From Marasmius tenuissimus (taxonomy: Eukaryota; Basidiomycota; Agaricomycetes; Agaricales; Marasmiaceae): DNA of 64,000 bases. This document shows, in pieces, positions 34,741 to 44,649 of this stretch (its first letter is position 1; each line of letters starts with the position of its first letter). A program made the position numbers and the translations under genes. Under the pieces are notes generated by a model, which searched no databases, was not told where the DNA came from, and saw only the letters and a program-made list of their open reading frames with translations. The stretch covers positions 4,092,001 to 4,156,000 of the forward strand of contig JAQOTA010000050.1 in the NCBI GenBank assembly GCA_029532415.1. The letters are read 5' to 3'.

Positions 34741-37700
34741 ATGGGCCGCAAACCCACAACTTCCGTATTCACGTCCTCAAAATCTCGGCATCCAAAGGGG
34801 CCTAATAAACATAACGCATCGGGGTACGCTAAGCGTCAAGCTCGCAAGGCCGCGAAATCAGGAGAAGGAAAAAGCGCGGATCGTTTTGACGATGACATAT
34901 ATGAATACGCTCCAGAACAAGAGTCGGACACCAGGACGGCTCGGCGGTCAAAGGTCGCTTTAGACCTCGACAAGGATGAAGAACTCGGTGCTGGCTTCGG
35001 TTTTGGTGGGGACGGAGAGCAGGATATGGATATGGACGACCTTCGGATGAAGGCTAGGCTCTTAGGAGAGGGAGATACGGTCGACACAGACGATGATGAA
35101 GAAATCGACAGTGATGCTGCTTTTGAAGAGAGCGACGAGGAGAGATTTGCTGGTTTTTTTGGAGGCAAGGTAAGAGATAACTTTTTCGTATGTCTCTGTA
35201 AATTTGACGATCGAATCGTTTTCTCTCGTTCTGTACAGAAGAAGGGCTCCAAATCGAAGAAGGAGAAGAAACAGAAGAGCAAGGTTCGCTTTGCAGAAGT
35301 CGATCTCAATGAAGACGAGGAAGAGAACGGAGATTTTGGAAGGCGAAAACCTGTTGCGGATGGTTCTGAGTCAAGCGAGGAGGAAGAGGAATCTGGAGAG
35401 GACGATGAATTCATCGACGTACTTGACGTTCTCGACGGTCGCGGCGAGCCCCAGGACGAGGATGAGGACACTACTAAACTCTCGAAAGCTTCCTCTCACA
35501 AGCAGAAACCTCAGGACAGCGATGAGGACGGAAGTGATGACGGTCAAGACGAGGACGACGAGGATGAGGACGAAGAGGACGACGAGAATATCTCAATATC
35601 TCTCTCAGATGCGGAGGACGACGCAGCAGACGCCCTCGATGACCTTCAAAACTTTGTCTCTTCCCTAGATCCCTCTTCGACAACATCCAAGAAGCGAAGG
35701 GCTGATGACGGAGAAGAACATTCTGGGGAACCTACGGCAACCACCCAACCCAAAAAGCGACGAATACTCAAGGAACAGACCGAAGCCGGGGAAGAAAACG
35801 AATTCAGAACCAAATCTGCAGGTAATGCTACTCAAGCGAAGGTGATTGTAACTACCGCTGAATATTTGGTCCAATTGTACAGGCCTTACTCTGACCGATC
35901 TCCTCGCCCCACTCTCCAACTCCGGCACTACTACTCCATCGTTTGAAAAGTCCCTTAAAGCTCTTCATTCTTCTACCTCAAAGGGCAAGGGCAAGAAAAC
36001 CACACAAACCCTTTCCGCTCCCCTCCCGCAACGGGCTCAAGAGCGGATAGATCGCGAGGCAGCGTATGAGCAGACCAAAACGGAAGTGCAGAAATGGAGC
36101 GCAGCGATGAAGAGGATCCAAGAAGCAGAGCATTTGAGCTTCCCGTTGCAACACAAGGAAACTCAAGGGAGGACCTCTAATTTGGAGTTGGCGGCCAAGT
36201 TCAAGGTGATGCCAGACTCTCACTTCTTAACACTACAAAACATACTGACTCGCATGCCTACTTCATACAGCCAACTACCGCTCTCGAATCGACCATCTCC
36301 TCTCTTCTCGCCTCCGCAAACCTAGCCACAGATTCCTCCGTTCTCCAAACTGAGGAAAATCTGCTTAAAGCACAACCGCTTTCCATCGAGGAAGTTCAGC
36401 AACGGCGGAACGAGCTGCGGAAGATGCGTGAGCTGATGTTCCGTGCTGAGGTCAAAGCGAAGAGGGTCAAAAAGATCAAGAGTAAAGTTTACCGGCGACT
36501 CAAGCGGAAGGAACGGGAGAAAGGAGACGTGGACATGGATATGGAGGATGTGGACGAGGAGGAAGCACGATTGAGACATGAGACGGAGAGGGCACGAGAG
36601 AGGGCGACCTTACGACACAAGAATACGGGCAAGTGGGCGAAAAAGATGATGAAGAGGGGAGGGTATGATGAGGATGAGGGGGATGAGGATGGCCCTGTGA
36701 GGAGCGGGAGGCAGGAGATGGAGGATATGTTGGCTAGGGGAGAGACGTTACGGAGGAAGATTGCCGGCAAGGATGATGATGATAAGGATGATGACAGCGG
36801 TAGCGACAGTGACGAGGATGGGGAGGGAGGACTCAGCGGAGCGTTCGACGAGCTGAGAGCGCTTCGAGACGAGGAGGAACAACAGGGCGATGATGGTGTG
36901 AAGCAAAAGAAGGGCGGGTCGATATTTGATATGAAGTTCATGAAAGATGCCGAGGCAAGGAAACGACAAGAGGCTCGTGCGATGGCTGACGACTTCATAC
37001 GGGAGATGGGTGAGGAGGCAGGTATCGAAGGCGAAGGCGACGACGGTATAGACGACGCAAACGCTGAAGGTGGTGGCATTCTAGTATCACGTTCCGGCGG
37101 TAGGATGGTTTTCCGTCCAGGTACCATATCCACAGTAAGTTCTTTCTACACATCTGACTTGTCATGTCCTCCCAGTACTGATACGAGCTCCAGACCGCCT
37201 CCCGCCCGACGGTCGAAAAGGCCCCTTCGGACGTCAGTTCAACTTTGAAATCTGCTTCTATCACATCCACGCCCCCCTCACCCACCTTTACGACCACTTT
37301 CATGGAAGCGACGCCCTCAGCGTCAACAAAGAGACCTCTCCTCTCCTCAGAATCTTTACAACCAACGGAAACCCCCACAAACTCCAACCCATGGCTAGCC
37401 ACCACGTCTTCAGCAAAAGCACACCGAAAGAACAACGAGGTCATCGTCGACAAGGACAGCTCGCTGATGACTAAGTCGAAAAACAAGCTGAAGAAGAACG
37501 CAACGAAGAAAGAGGAGGCTAAAGCAAGGGAGACGGATGATGCTGTTGTAGAGATTCAGGCAGACGCTGTCCTCAAAGCTACAGCAACGGTCAAGGATGT
37601 GGGGAAAGATGACAAAATAAGTGGGAAAGCGAAGGGAAAGGGGAAGGAGAAGGCCAAAGGAAAGCAAGTACGAGTACAGGCAGAGGAAGTCAACGACCAG

Positions 37701-38367
37701 GAATCGGACTCAGACTCGGATCTGAACCCAGAGCTCGAAGCTCAAGAAGCTGCGTTATTAGCAAAGAAAGCTAAAAAGGGCAAAGGACCGACAGCTTTCG
37801 AGCAGCGAGATCTTGTTGCACGGGCATTTGCCGGGGATGATGTCGTCAAGGTACGGTTTCATGCTCAGTGTAGATTGTCGAGCTACCGTTGACCGTCACG
37901 TTCCCTCGCTTAGGACTTCGAAGAAGCTAAAAGGCGGGAAATGGCGATGGACACCCCCAAGGAAGTTGATACGACGCTGCCTGGATGGGTATGTCTATCT
38001 ACATTTTCCCGCTTTCCTCATACTCAACAACATCACTCTTGTTCAGGGCTCATGGGGCGGAACCGGCACCACAAAAGCTCCCCGAAAATCACACCTAATA
38101 AAAAGGGTTGCAGGTATCTCCCCCGAATCCCGAGCCGACTACAAGAAATCGCACGTCATTATTTCCGAGAAACGAGATAAAAAAGCCGCCAAGTATCTCG
38201 TCAACGATTTGCCCTATCCGTACACTAGTAAAGCACAATTCGAGAGGCGAATGGAGCAGCCTTTGGGACCGGAATGGAATACGAGAACTGGATTCCAGAA
38301 GGGGACGCTGCCGAAGGTGGTCAAGAAGATGGGGACAGTCATCGATCCATTGGAGAAGCTGTTCTGA
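34741..38367 (+). CDS. UTP14: U3 snoRNP/SSU processome protein UTP14
   Basis: UTP14 activates the helicase Dhr1 to remove U3 snoRNA from the pre-40S. The start is ATG 34741 (MGRKPTTSVFTSSKSRHPKG). The N-terminal part is strongly acidic (DTDDDEEIDSDAAFEES; SSEEEEESGEDDEFIDVLDV). Core exons: RAQERIDREAAYEQTKTEVQ then KWSAAMKRIQEAEHLSFPLQ, ENLLKAQPLSIEEVQQRRNE, LRKMRELMFRAEVKAKRVKK with IKSKVYRRLKRKEREK, the conserved KAKRxKKIKSKxYR block, and NTGKWAKKMMKRGG. The C-terminus has GSWGGTGTTKAPRKSHLIKR and AGISPESRADYKKSHVIISE then KRDKKAAKYLVNDLPYPYTS, diagnostic of UTP14; stop 38367. Introns at about 35170-35238, 35851-35901, 36205-36270, 37134-37192, 37851-37911 and 37988-38045. Length and composition match the family. 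Convergent with the F-box gene 101 bp away. Confidence 0.95.
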
Positions 38368-38468
38368 GGGAATGGGGTCTATGTAGGAGTATCTTTGTAC
38401 TTTGTAGTCCCCTTCTGCAACTTAATTTAAGGTCAAGATACAAATGAATGCATTCCTCATCAACCCTT

Positions 38469-41400
38469 TCAGTGAATTCCTTCCCATACGCAACCAAAGT
38501 CCCGTTCCGCCTCTGACTGCACGACACCATGTCTATGAAAATTAATAAGGGCCTCCATGCGAAAAATAACCTCAGCGACTCACTTGGAACGCAAATGCAT
38601 TTTCACCGCTTTCTCGGTCATCAATCTTCGCCGGGTTGCACAATCCGTGTGAAGACAGACATACAACGCGTCGCCGTCCCGGAGTCTGTGTAACTTCCGC
38701 GGGAGTCCAGCCGACTGAACGCTCGGAAAACAGCCCACAAAGTCGACTCCCTCTTGTGAGGGGTGAATGCCGTGCCTACGGCAAGTGAGTGATGTGAGTA
38801 AGGAAAAGTAGCCATTGGAGGTCGCTTACTCGAAGTAGATATGTCGTTTCACCAGATACCGACTCGTACGTGAATTTAGGTGGGCGAGGCAGTGGGCACA
38901 CGACCATATAAAATTCGAGTACATTCCATTTGGGTCGACTTCCCGAATTTTGACCAGGCTTGTGAGACGCTGGGGCAAAACTTTCCACTGACATAGGACA
39001 GGATGCAGATCGTGATCGTTGTTGGATAGTTGGTGGACGACCTATATATTCAGATCCGCAATGACAAGGGGAAGGAATCAGACGCCTGTACGCCAACGAG
39101 GACGAAGACTCCTTACCGCTTCGCGCCAATTGTGCGCCTCACGCCGGTCACGCTTGCGTCCAGAGCTCGGGAGTCCTTCTTTCCCAGGAAGGCGTGATCC
39201 TGAGTCTGGTCCGCCACACGAAAGGCAGACAAACCTATCGTCCCGGTCATCCATATCCTTTGCGAGCGTCGTACAAGGATTCAAGCCTAGAACGTGCAGG
39301 AGAGCACGAATCGTTCGGAAAGCTATCTGCCTCATCGCGGGAATTGGATCCACTGGGGAAAATATGGTCTCAAATGCGCCCGGGTGGCGATCTCCTTCCT
39401 GAAAGGGTTGGAGGGATAGGTCCAAACTCGACGCGATGGCTTCCCAGCCCGTGAGTCTGTACAGTGGCGGCGTAGCCCCATCTTCCGGATCGGTTGGATT
39501 TTGATAAGTTCTGCGCACGAATAGCGACACAGCTAATTCCAAGGGATCGACGCCGAGACTGGGTGCATTCAAGAGACGGAGGACTTGATTCCTCGCACTC
39601 CACACAGTGTAGGATAGTTGGAGACCAAGAACCGACCGAACGAGCGTTTTCTTTTGTTCGAACGCTTCCCCTAGCTTAGACAGGGACGGGTCCTCCAAGT
39701 CGTAGGCGGACGCAAAGTCGATGGCTAGTGCATGGGCAGGGGGACTCTGACTCGGAGGACGTGGTTGCTCGGAGGCATCATGGACATTAGAGGTCTCCCC
39801 GCGCCGGTAGTCGTCAATAATTTGACGCGCAAGCTCTTCGCGCTCCTTCTGGAGTCGTATTTGAGCGAATTGTTGAGTAAAAGCACAGTATGGTTCCCGG
39901 ATCTTTCTCCAGTCTAAGTCAGGTCGTCAGAAACCCTTTTCTTGAAACGAAACAAAGTGCACATACTAGCTCTCGTCAACGTCGACCATCTAATCACACG
40001 TTGATTGAACGTTCCACCGCCATGATAAGGGTCCGAGAAACATTCCTCGTCCAAGAGGTATTCCAACCGAGTCCAGCTTCTGCCTCTTCTGGACGTCAAG
40101 ATATCAATCTCCGCGAACCCTTCGTGACGCAAGTGCTTCATGATCCTGTGTATCAGAGCGGTTATTTGAAACAGTCATCGAAAAGGTGTAATGATTCCGA
40201 AAGGAGCGAAAAACTCTACCTTCTAAGACGGTCATGAAACTTTGTCTGCAATTCGTTGTAGAAACGATGATTCATTTCTATAAGCCATCGATTACATTCG
40301 TTGACGTGCTGTGCCCCGGGGGGCCGATCAGTAAAAGTCAGGCTTCAAACATATCCTTGCAGTAGAGACCACGCCTCGCAGGGAGACTCACCTTCATGTG
40401 TGTATCAACATACCGACGCCTACCCTCTCTATACCTCTCCAATTCCGTATCGTCTCCGTTCTCTCGTAGTCGAGTGTACTCCGCCAACACAGTCTCAAAG
40501 TCCGAGTTGATGAGCCAGTTTGGGATATAATCACCTTGGGGAATCGAATCTGCAAAGGCAAAGGTTTGTTACACACACGGCACGAATATTTATCAATTGT
40601 AGTTTTGTATTCTCCTCACGTTGGAACACAGTCTTCAAAACCAACCCATCTACCACACTCAATCGTTGAACGATGTCGAACGGTGTGTGGTGGAATATTC
40701 GCGTTGTTCTGCACATATATTGCACGTTACAACACTGCATCAAGGGGAGGAGGGGAGGATCCTGGCAGATTGAAAGACGTACCGAGCATCAAAACAAGCC
40801 ATACAGAGTCGCTTCCTAATAACAGGACTCGGATCTGGCCATACGAATGGTGTCTTGTCACCGCAATACTGGTCATGCGTGTCAACGCCTATTCCTCCTT
40901 CGCAAAAAGAACGTAGGACTAAGGAACGCACCTCACAAACAGGAGCACCAAACAAGAGACTCGCCCACTCCCATCCATTCATGTCTTCAGGACACTCCGG
41001 AATGGCGGTCGATCCGGGTGAATCTGGCTGGGAACAGTTCCGAAAGGACTTCTTCCAAACAGCGTTCGAAGCCGGAGACGATAGAAACGCTCTGAACGAT
41101 CGATTTACGACGCGGAAGGCATGAAGGTCGATTGGGTGGGTGTGAGATAGGATCTATAAAGAGCGTTGAATTCGAGCTCTCAAACAAATTACGCATAGAG
41201 AATTGAAGCATAGTACCTCCATGATCAGTTCCTCCGGTAGTTCGAGCATCTTCCTCAAATCATTCTTGAAGCGTTTTCGAGGCCATACACTCTCTCGTAC
41301 CCATCGTCTCACGTTCAACCTCGTAAAGTTGACTTTTGAGTTGTCAGGAGGCCCGGAGCCAGGAAGTCAGTGATGAACAATAACGAAACTATTTTGAAAC

Positions 41401-41512
41401 ACTCACGAGCAGATTTATCCCTAGTGCGGGTGGTAGACTCAGAAATCCCCTCGGACGAGAAGGGTAAACTCTGCCAATCCACAGCCTGAGTGGAGGGAGG
41501 AAATTTGGGCAT
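38469..41512 (-). CDS. F-box protein with C-terminal C2H2-like zinc knuckles, paralogue 1
   Basis: Start ATG 41512 (MPKFPPSTQAVDWQSLPFSS). After two exons the F-box appears: MLELPEELIMEI then LSHTHPIDLHAFRVVNRSFR, split by an intron at about 41126-41210. FLSSPASNAVWKKSF and NGWEWASLLFGAPVCE follow, and after several exons LTGWEAIASSLDLS, DMDDRDDRFVCLSC and RREAHNWREA. The C-terminal exons give CAHCLAHLNS...KRHIYFEH and CLHTDCATRRRLM...KMHLRSKH, i.e. Cys-Cys...His-His units. The last exon reads GVVQSEAERDFGCVWEGIH with stop at 38469. The protein aligns exon by exon with the gene at 55.7-58.8 kb but at much lower identity. A role in SCF substrate recognition follows only from the F-box. Middle exons (39.7-40.9 kb) were not fully resolved. 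Confidence 0.75.
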
Positions 41513-41818
41513 TGCTAGCTCTCAGCGCTCAGCATCAATGTCGCCTATATGTATTCGTTCGATGAGGCGATGACAGTCGCGAAGAACGCGTACTGCCGAC
41601 GGCCATATAGCGCGTTTCATGATGGCCGGATTGACTCCGCCGGTGAAGTGGCCCCGAACGGTGAACCGATGAATTCTGTCTAAAAGTACAGTAAAGTACA
41701 TGCACAAATAACTGAAAGAGATGCGACACCACCTCAGTACTAGAACAAGAGAAAGGTCAATGATTTGGAATCGTGATAAATAATCTTTCACTGTGTTTGA
41801 CCCCCCGTCGCCGTCGAG
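41513..41818. other. Intergenic, promoter of F-box paralogue 1
   Basis: About 300 bp between the F-box start and the acetate kinase stop, both on the minus strand. A short frame here shows no protein-family character. No repeat recognised. Confidence 0.35.
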
Positions 41819-43165
41819 TCACTCCTCCCAAAACTCATTTTTTCCTGCACACTGTCTTGCCATCTCCAATTGTTCGTCCGTCCGACACACCAGTATTCTC
41901 TTGTCGCTCTCTGCCAAATCGACTACTACGCCTTCTCCGACGCGCTGATTCTTTCCTTCATCCAGCCTAGGAAAGCCGATGGCTTCAAGTTCCTTGCAAA
42001 CAGAAGCTCGCAATTCGGGGCTCTTCTCTCCTATACCACCTGCAAATACGAGGGCATCGACTTGAGCGCATAATTTGAGGTGATAAGAACCGATATAGTT
42101 GAGAATACGGTCGAGGAAAATGTTGTATGCGAGGGTAGCCGTCGTGCGTGTGAGGCGGGGGGGATCCTCACTCTCTGCTTCTTCTTCTTCTTCACTTGGA
42201 CCGAAGGCGCACTTGACAATCTCCCCAAAATCGGTCGTCCCAGTGATGGATTTCCAACCGGACTTGGAGTTGAGAATGTGTTCTGCTTCTGTGACGTGGA
42301 GATTGGAAGCTGCATTGGGGTCGTGGGTGATTTTTTCGGCTTTGTTGGTGTAGTGAAAGATGAGAGAGGGGTCGATTGCACCTGAGCGGGTCGCTCTGTA
42401 AAGGAATCAGTACAGGATCTGGGAAAGACAGGTGGTTACTCACCCAGGAAGTCCACTAACAGGCGTAAGTCCCATAGAAGTGTCATAGGATTTCCCCTCC
42501 TTGATTGCACATACAGACGCGCCAGATCCGAGGTGTAGAACGATGAGGTTGAGTGATTCTGGTGAACGTTGGAGGAATTGGGAGACTGAACGCAGGATGA
42601 ACGCGTAACTGAGACCGTGAAAGCCGTACTTTTTCAGACCGCGTTTTGTTGCTACGCTTTGGTCGATAGGTAGACTGGAGATGTGGTGTGGGATGGTGCA
42701 GTGAAAGGCAGTGTCAAAGAATGCGATAGAGTTGGCATTGGGGAGGTCCTGAAGACACGATTTGATGACTGCGAGAGCTGCGCCATTGTGTAGAGGAGCG
42801 AGGTCGGAGAGGGTTTCGATATGGTGGTACGTCTCGTCGCTGATAATGACTGGGTGGTGATAGTCTCCGCCATGAACAATTCGATGACAGATGTGAATAA
42901 TGTGATCTGGATTGACGTCGGATTCGTTCTGAAGGTGCTGGATGAAATGGGAAAAGGCCGAAGCGTGATCGTGAATCGAATCGACGCGTTGGTCCTTGAC
43001 TGATGAACTGAACGAGAATGAAACTGGAGGAGCTGTGATGCTGGATATCGTCGACGTCAGAATAAGCTGCGCTGGCTCATCCTGTTGGCGGTCGATAGAA
43101 TAGAGAGATATCTTGAGAGAAGAAGAGCCTGCGTTGACAGACAAGACCAATTTCTTGGAAGCCAT
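41819..43165 (-). CDS. ackA: Acetate kinase
   Basis: Acetate kinase interconverts acetyl phosphate plus ADP and acetate plus ATP; in fungi it works with phosphoketolase. Two exons: 43165 to about 42440, and about 42395 to 41819. Exon 1: LVLSVNAGSSSLKISLYSID (N-terminal NxGSSS motif), HRIVHGGDYHHPVIISDETY, LAPLHNGAALAVIKSCLQDL, AFFDTAFHCTIPHHISSLPI, KRGLKKYGFHGLSYAFIL, LIVLHLGSGASVCAIKEGKS, DTSMGLTPVSGLPG. Exon 2: RSGAIDPSLIFHYTNKAEK, LNSKSGWKSITGTTDFGEIV, LDRILNYIGSYHLKLCAQVD, ALVFAGGIGEKSPELRASVC. The acetate kinase signatures and catalytic His/Arg/Glu contexts are intact, so this copy looks functional. It is divergent from phosphoketolase with 1.48 kb between them. Confidence 0.95.
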
Positions 43166-43325
43166 GCTGAACTCTAGAAATCACTAGAATGGCTTTTGTA
43201 GAGCTTGTCCTTTCTAGCCGTGTTCTAGACGAAGCTTGGAGACGAACAGGACCAATGTTCTGGCCATGACCAGACAGTAGGCCTGTAACCGACCTGACTG
43301 TGACGAGCAAGCATGTACAGTCAGG

Positions 43326-43417
43326 CCTGTAAAACGGGAATTTCCGGTCGCAGAAAGTTCTTATGATCGAGCGGGGGCTACGGTCCGCCCGTCCGTTTCC
43401 CCTTATGTCCAACCTGC
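43326..43417. promoter_or_regulatory. Mirrored promoter element, acetate kinase side
   Basis: This 92-bp arm is the reverse complement of 44346-44439 with about 11 mismatches counted by eye; the longest identical blocks are GGTCGCAGAAAGTTCTTA and GATCGAGCGGGGGCT. It lies about 160-250 bp upstream of the acetate kinase ATG. It contains GCGGGG at 43371-43376, which fits the SYGGRG consensus of CreA/Mig1-type carbon-catabolite repressors. Regulatory role is inferred from position and conservation. Confidence 0.6.
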
Positions 43418-43835
43418 CAAATCGAGCGAAGTTTTATTTCTCGCCCTCCATGTCCATCTCTCGCAGCTACCCAGTTTATCGTGCCCTCTTCCTCCTATGT
43501 CCTATCTCCTGCCTGTAAAATATATACATCTATTCAATCCATAATAGATTGGAAACAACGTTCCAGCATGAAATTGCGCCCAATAAGCTTCAGAACGCAA
43601 CCGACGCGACCCCCGCCAGCCCCGCCGACACCTCCCTCATTCACAGGGAGACTTGCCACCTTCTCGTTTGGCCCACAATCCGTTGCGGTACACCGTGGTT
43701 TTCATCTACCCAACCTTCGTGGCAACCCTTCACCCCATCACGTCTTCCAGTCAAGGTACTCAGAGGGCAATGGAATAATGGCGAGGAGATGTTGTTGGAG
43801 ATTAGCCCATGGTCAAAGCGTTGAGGAATGTAAAT

Positions 43836-44252
43836 AATGTGGGCACGTTTCACTGCTGCCCAATTGTGCTTTTACGTCCGAAATTAGCAAGGTAAAAGGC
43901 TTCGTAAAACATTTCATTTTGCGGCCAAATTCACTGGCGTCAAAAAGATATTTTCAAGCGCGCAAAAACAATTGAAGTACACGAGGCAAAAAGAAGACTT
44001 TTACGAGCGCAAAACTGTCCCGGATAAATCTCGGAAGCGTTTTTACGGGCGTAAAAAGGCAAAAATCCAGAAAAACGTCACGTTTTTCGCTCGAAAAAAG
44101 TAACCTTTTTCTTGACTGTTTTGCGCGCTAAAAAAATTGGCTTTGACGCCCGTGAATTTGGTCGCAAATTCACATCTTTTACGAAGCCTTTTACCCCAAT
44201 AATTGCGGGCGTAAAAACCTGGTTGGCCAGCAGTGTTTGGCGTGCGTGACAT
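43836..44252. mobile_element. MITE-like palindromic element with long terminal inverted repeats
   Basis: Long imperfect arms face each other: 43891-43909 (GGTAAAAGGCTTCGTAAAA) is the reverse complement of 44177-44195, and the match continues through GCCAAATTCACTGGCGTCAAA (43924 onward) against 44141-44164 and outward through CACTGCTG/CAGCAGTG (43851 and 44230). TTTTACG-type words recur inside, including a perfect palindrome TTTTTACGGGCGTAAAAA at about 44040-44057. No coding capacity. The outer ends and target-site duplication are not certain. Confidence 0.6.
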
Positions 44253-44345
44253 TCACCCGCACTGTACTACTCAACCATATCAGTGATTCGAGTTCAGAGA
44301 GAAAAATACGCTTCTGAGGACACGAGTCTTGGCGATTCCGTTTTA

Positions 44346-44439
44346 GGCAGGTTGTCCATAAGGGGAAGTGGATGGACGGTCCGCAGCCCCCGCTCGATCG
44401 TAAGAACTTTCTGCGACCGGAAACTTCCGTTTTACAGGT
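44346..44439. promoter_or_regulatory. Mirrored promoter element, phosphoketolase side
   Basis: Counterpart of 43326-43417 in inverted orientation, about 210-305 bp upstream of the phosphoketolase ATG. The CCCCGC at 44388-44393 is the CreA/Mig1-like site on the other strand. Similarity extends weakly outward on both sides (for example AAGCATGTA near 44450). Confidence 0.6.
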
Positions 44440-44649
44440 CCCTACATACATGCTTGTCATCGTCAGGTAGGGACATGCTTCAGGTCTAACCAGACAGTTC
44501 ACCAAGAACGATGACTTGACCGGTGACCAACCTGTGATGCAAGTCTGGGTCAAGTCTTTTCCCAGGCCCCCAAATCTATCTCCTCGACCGCCACTATCAA
44601 AAGCTATAAAAAGCCATGGCTCGCCCAACTCCTGTTCACCTCAGACACA

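Larger units (their letters stand above)
43166..44649. other. Shared intergenic region between acetate kinase and phosphoketolase
   Basis: Unusually long divergent promoter for this gene-dense window. It contains a mirrored ~92-bp repeat (one arm per gene), a ~0.4 kb palindromic MITE-like element, and between the left arm and the palindrome about 400 bp with a 91-codon open frame at 43549-43824 that has no recognisable family or splice support. These parts are listed separately. Confidence 0.7.

Noticed and set aside
36489..37133. Minus-strand serine-rich open frame
   Set aside because: Antisense shadow of the acidic, GAN-codon-rich UTP14 coding sequence; the same applies to 34836-35471.
41522..41791. 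Minus-strand open frame between F-box paralogue 1 and acetate kinase
   Set aside because: Sits in the F-box promoter, has no recognisable motif, and is explained as chance.
43549..43824. 91-codon open frame between the promoter arm and the palindrome
   Set aside because: No family character, an overlapping frame of similar length, and no splice or promoter evidence; kept only as a note on the intergenic region.
43836..44252. CRISPR-like or tandem repeat array (recurrent TTTTACG words)
   Set aside because: The words are in inverted pairs at irregular spacing, without regular spacers; a hairpin element explains them.
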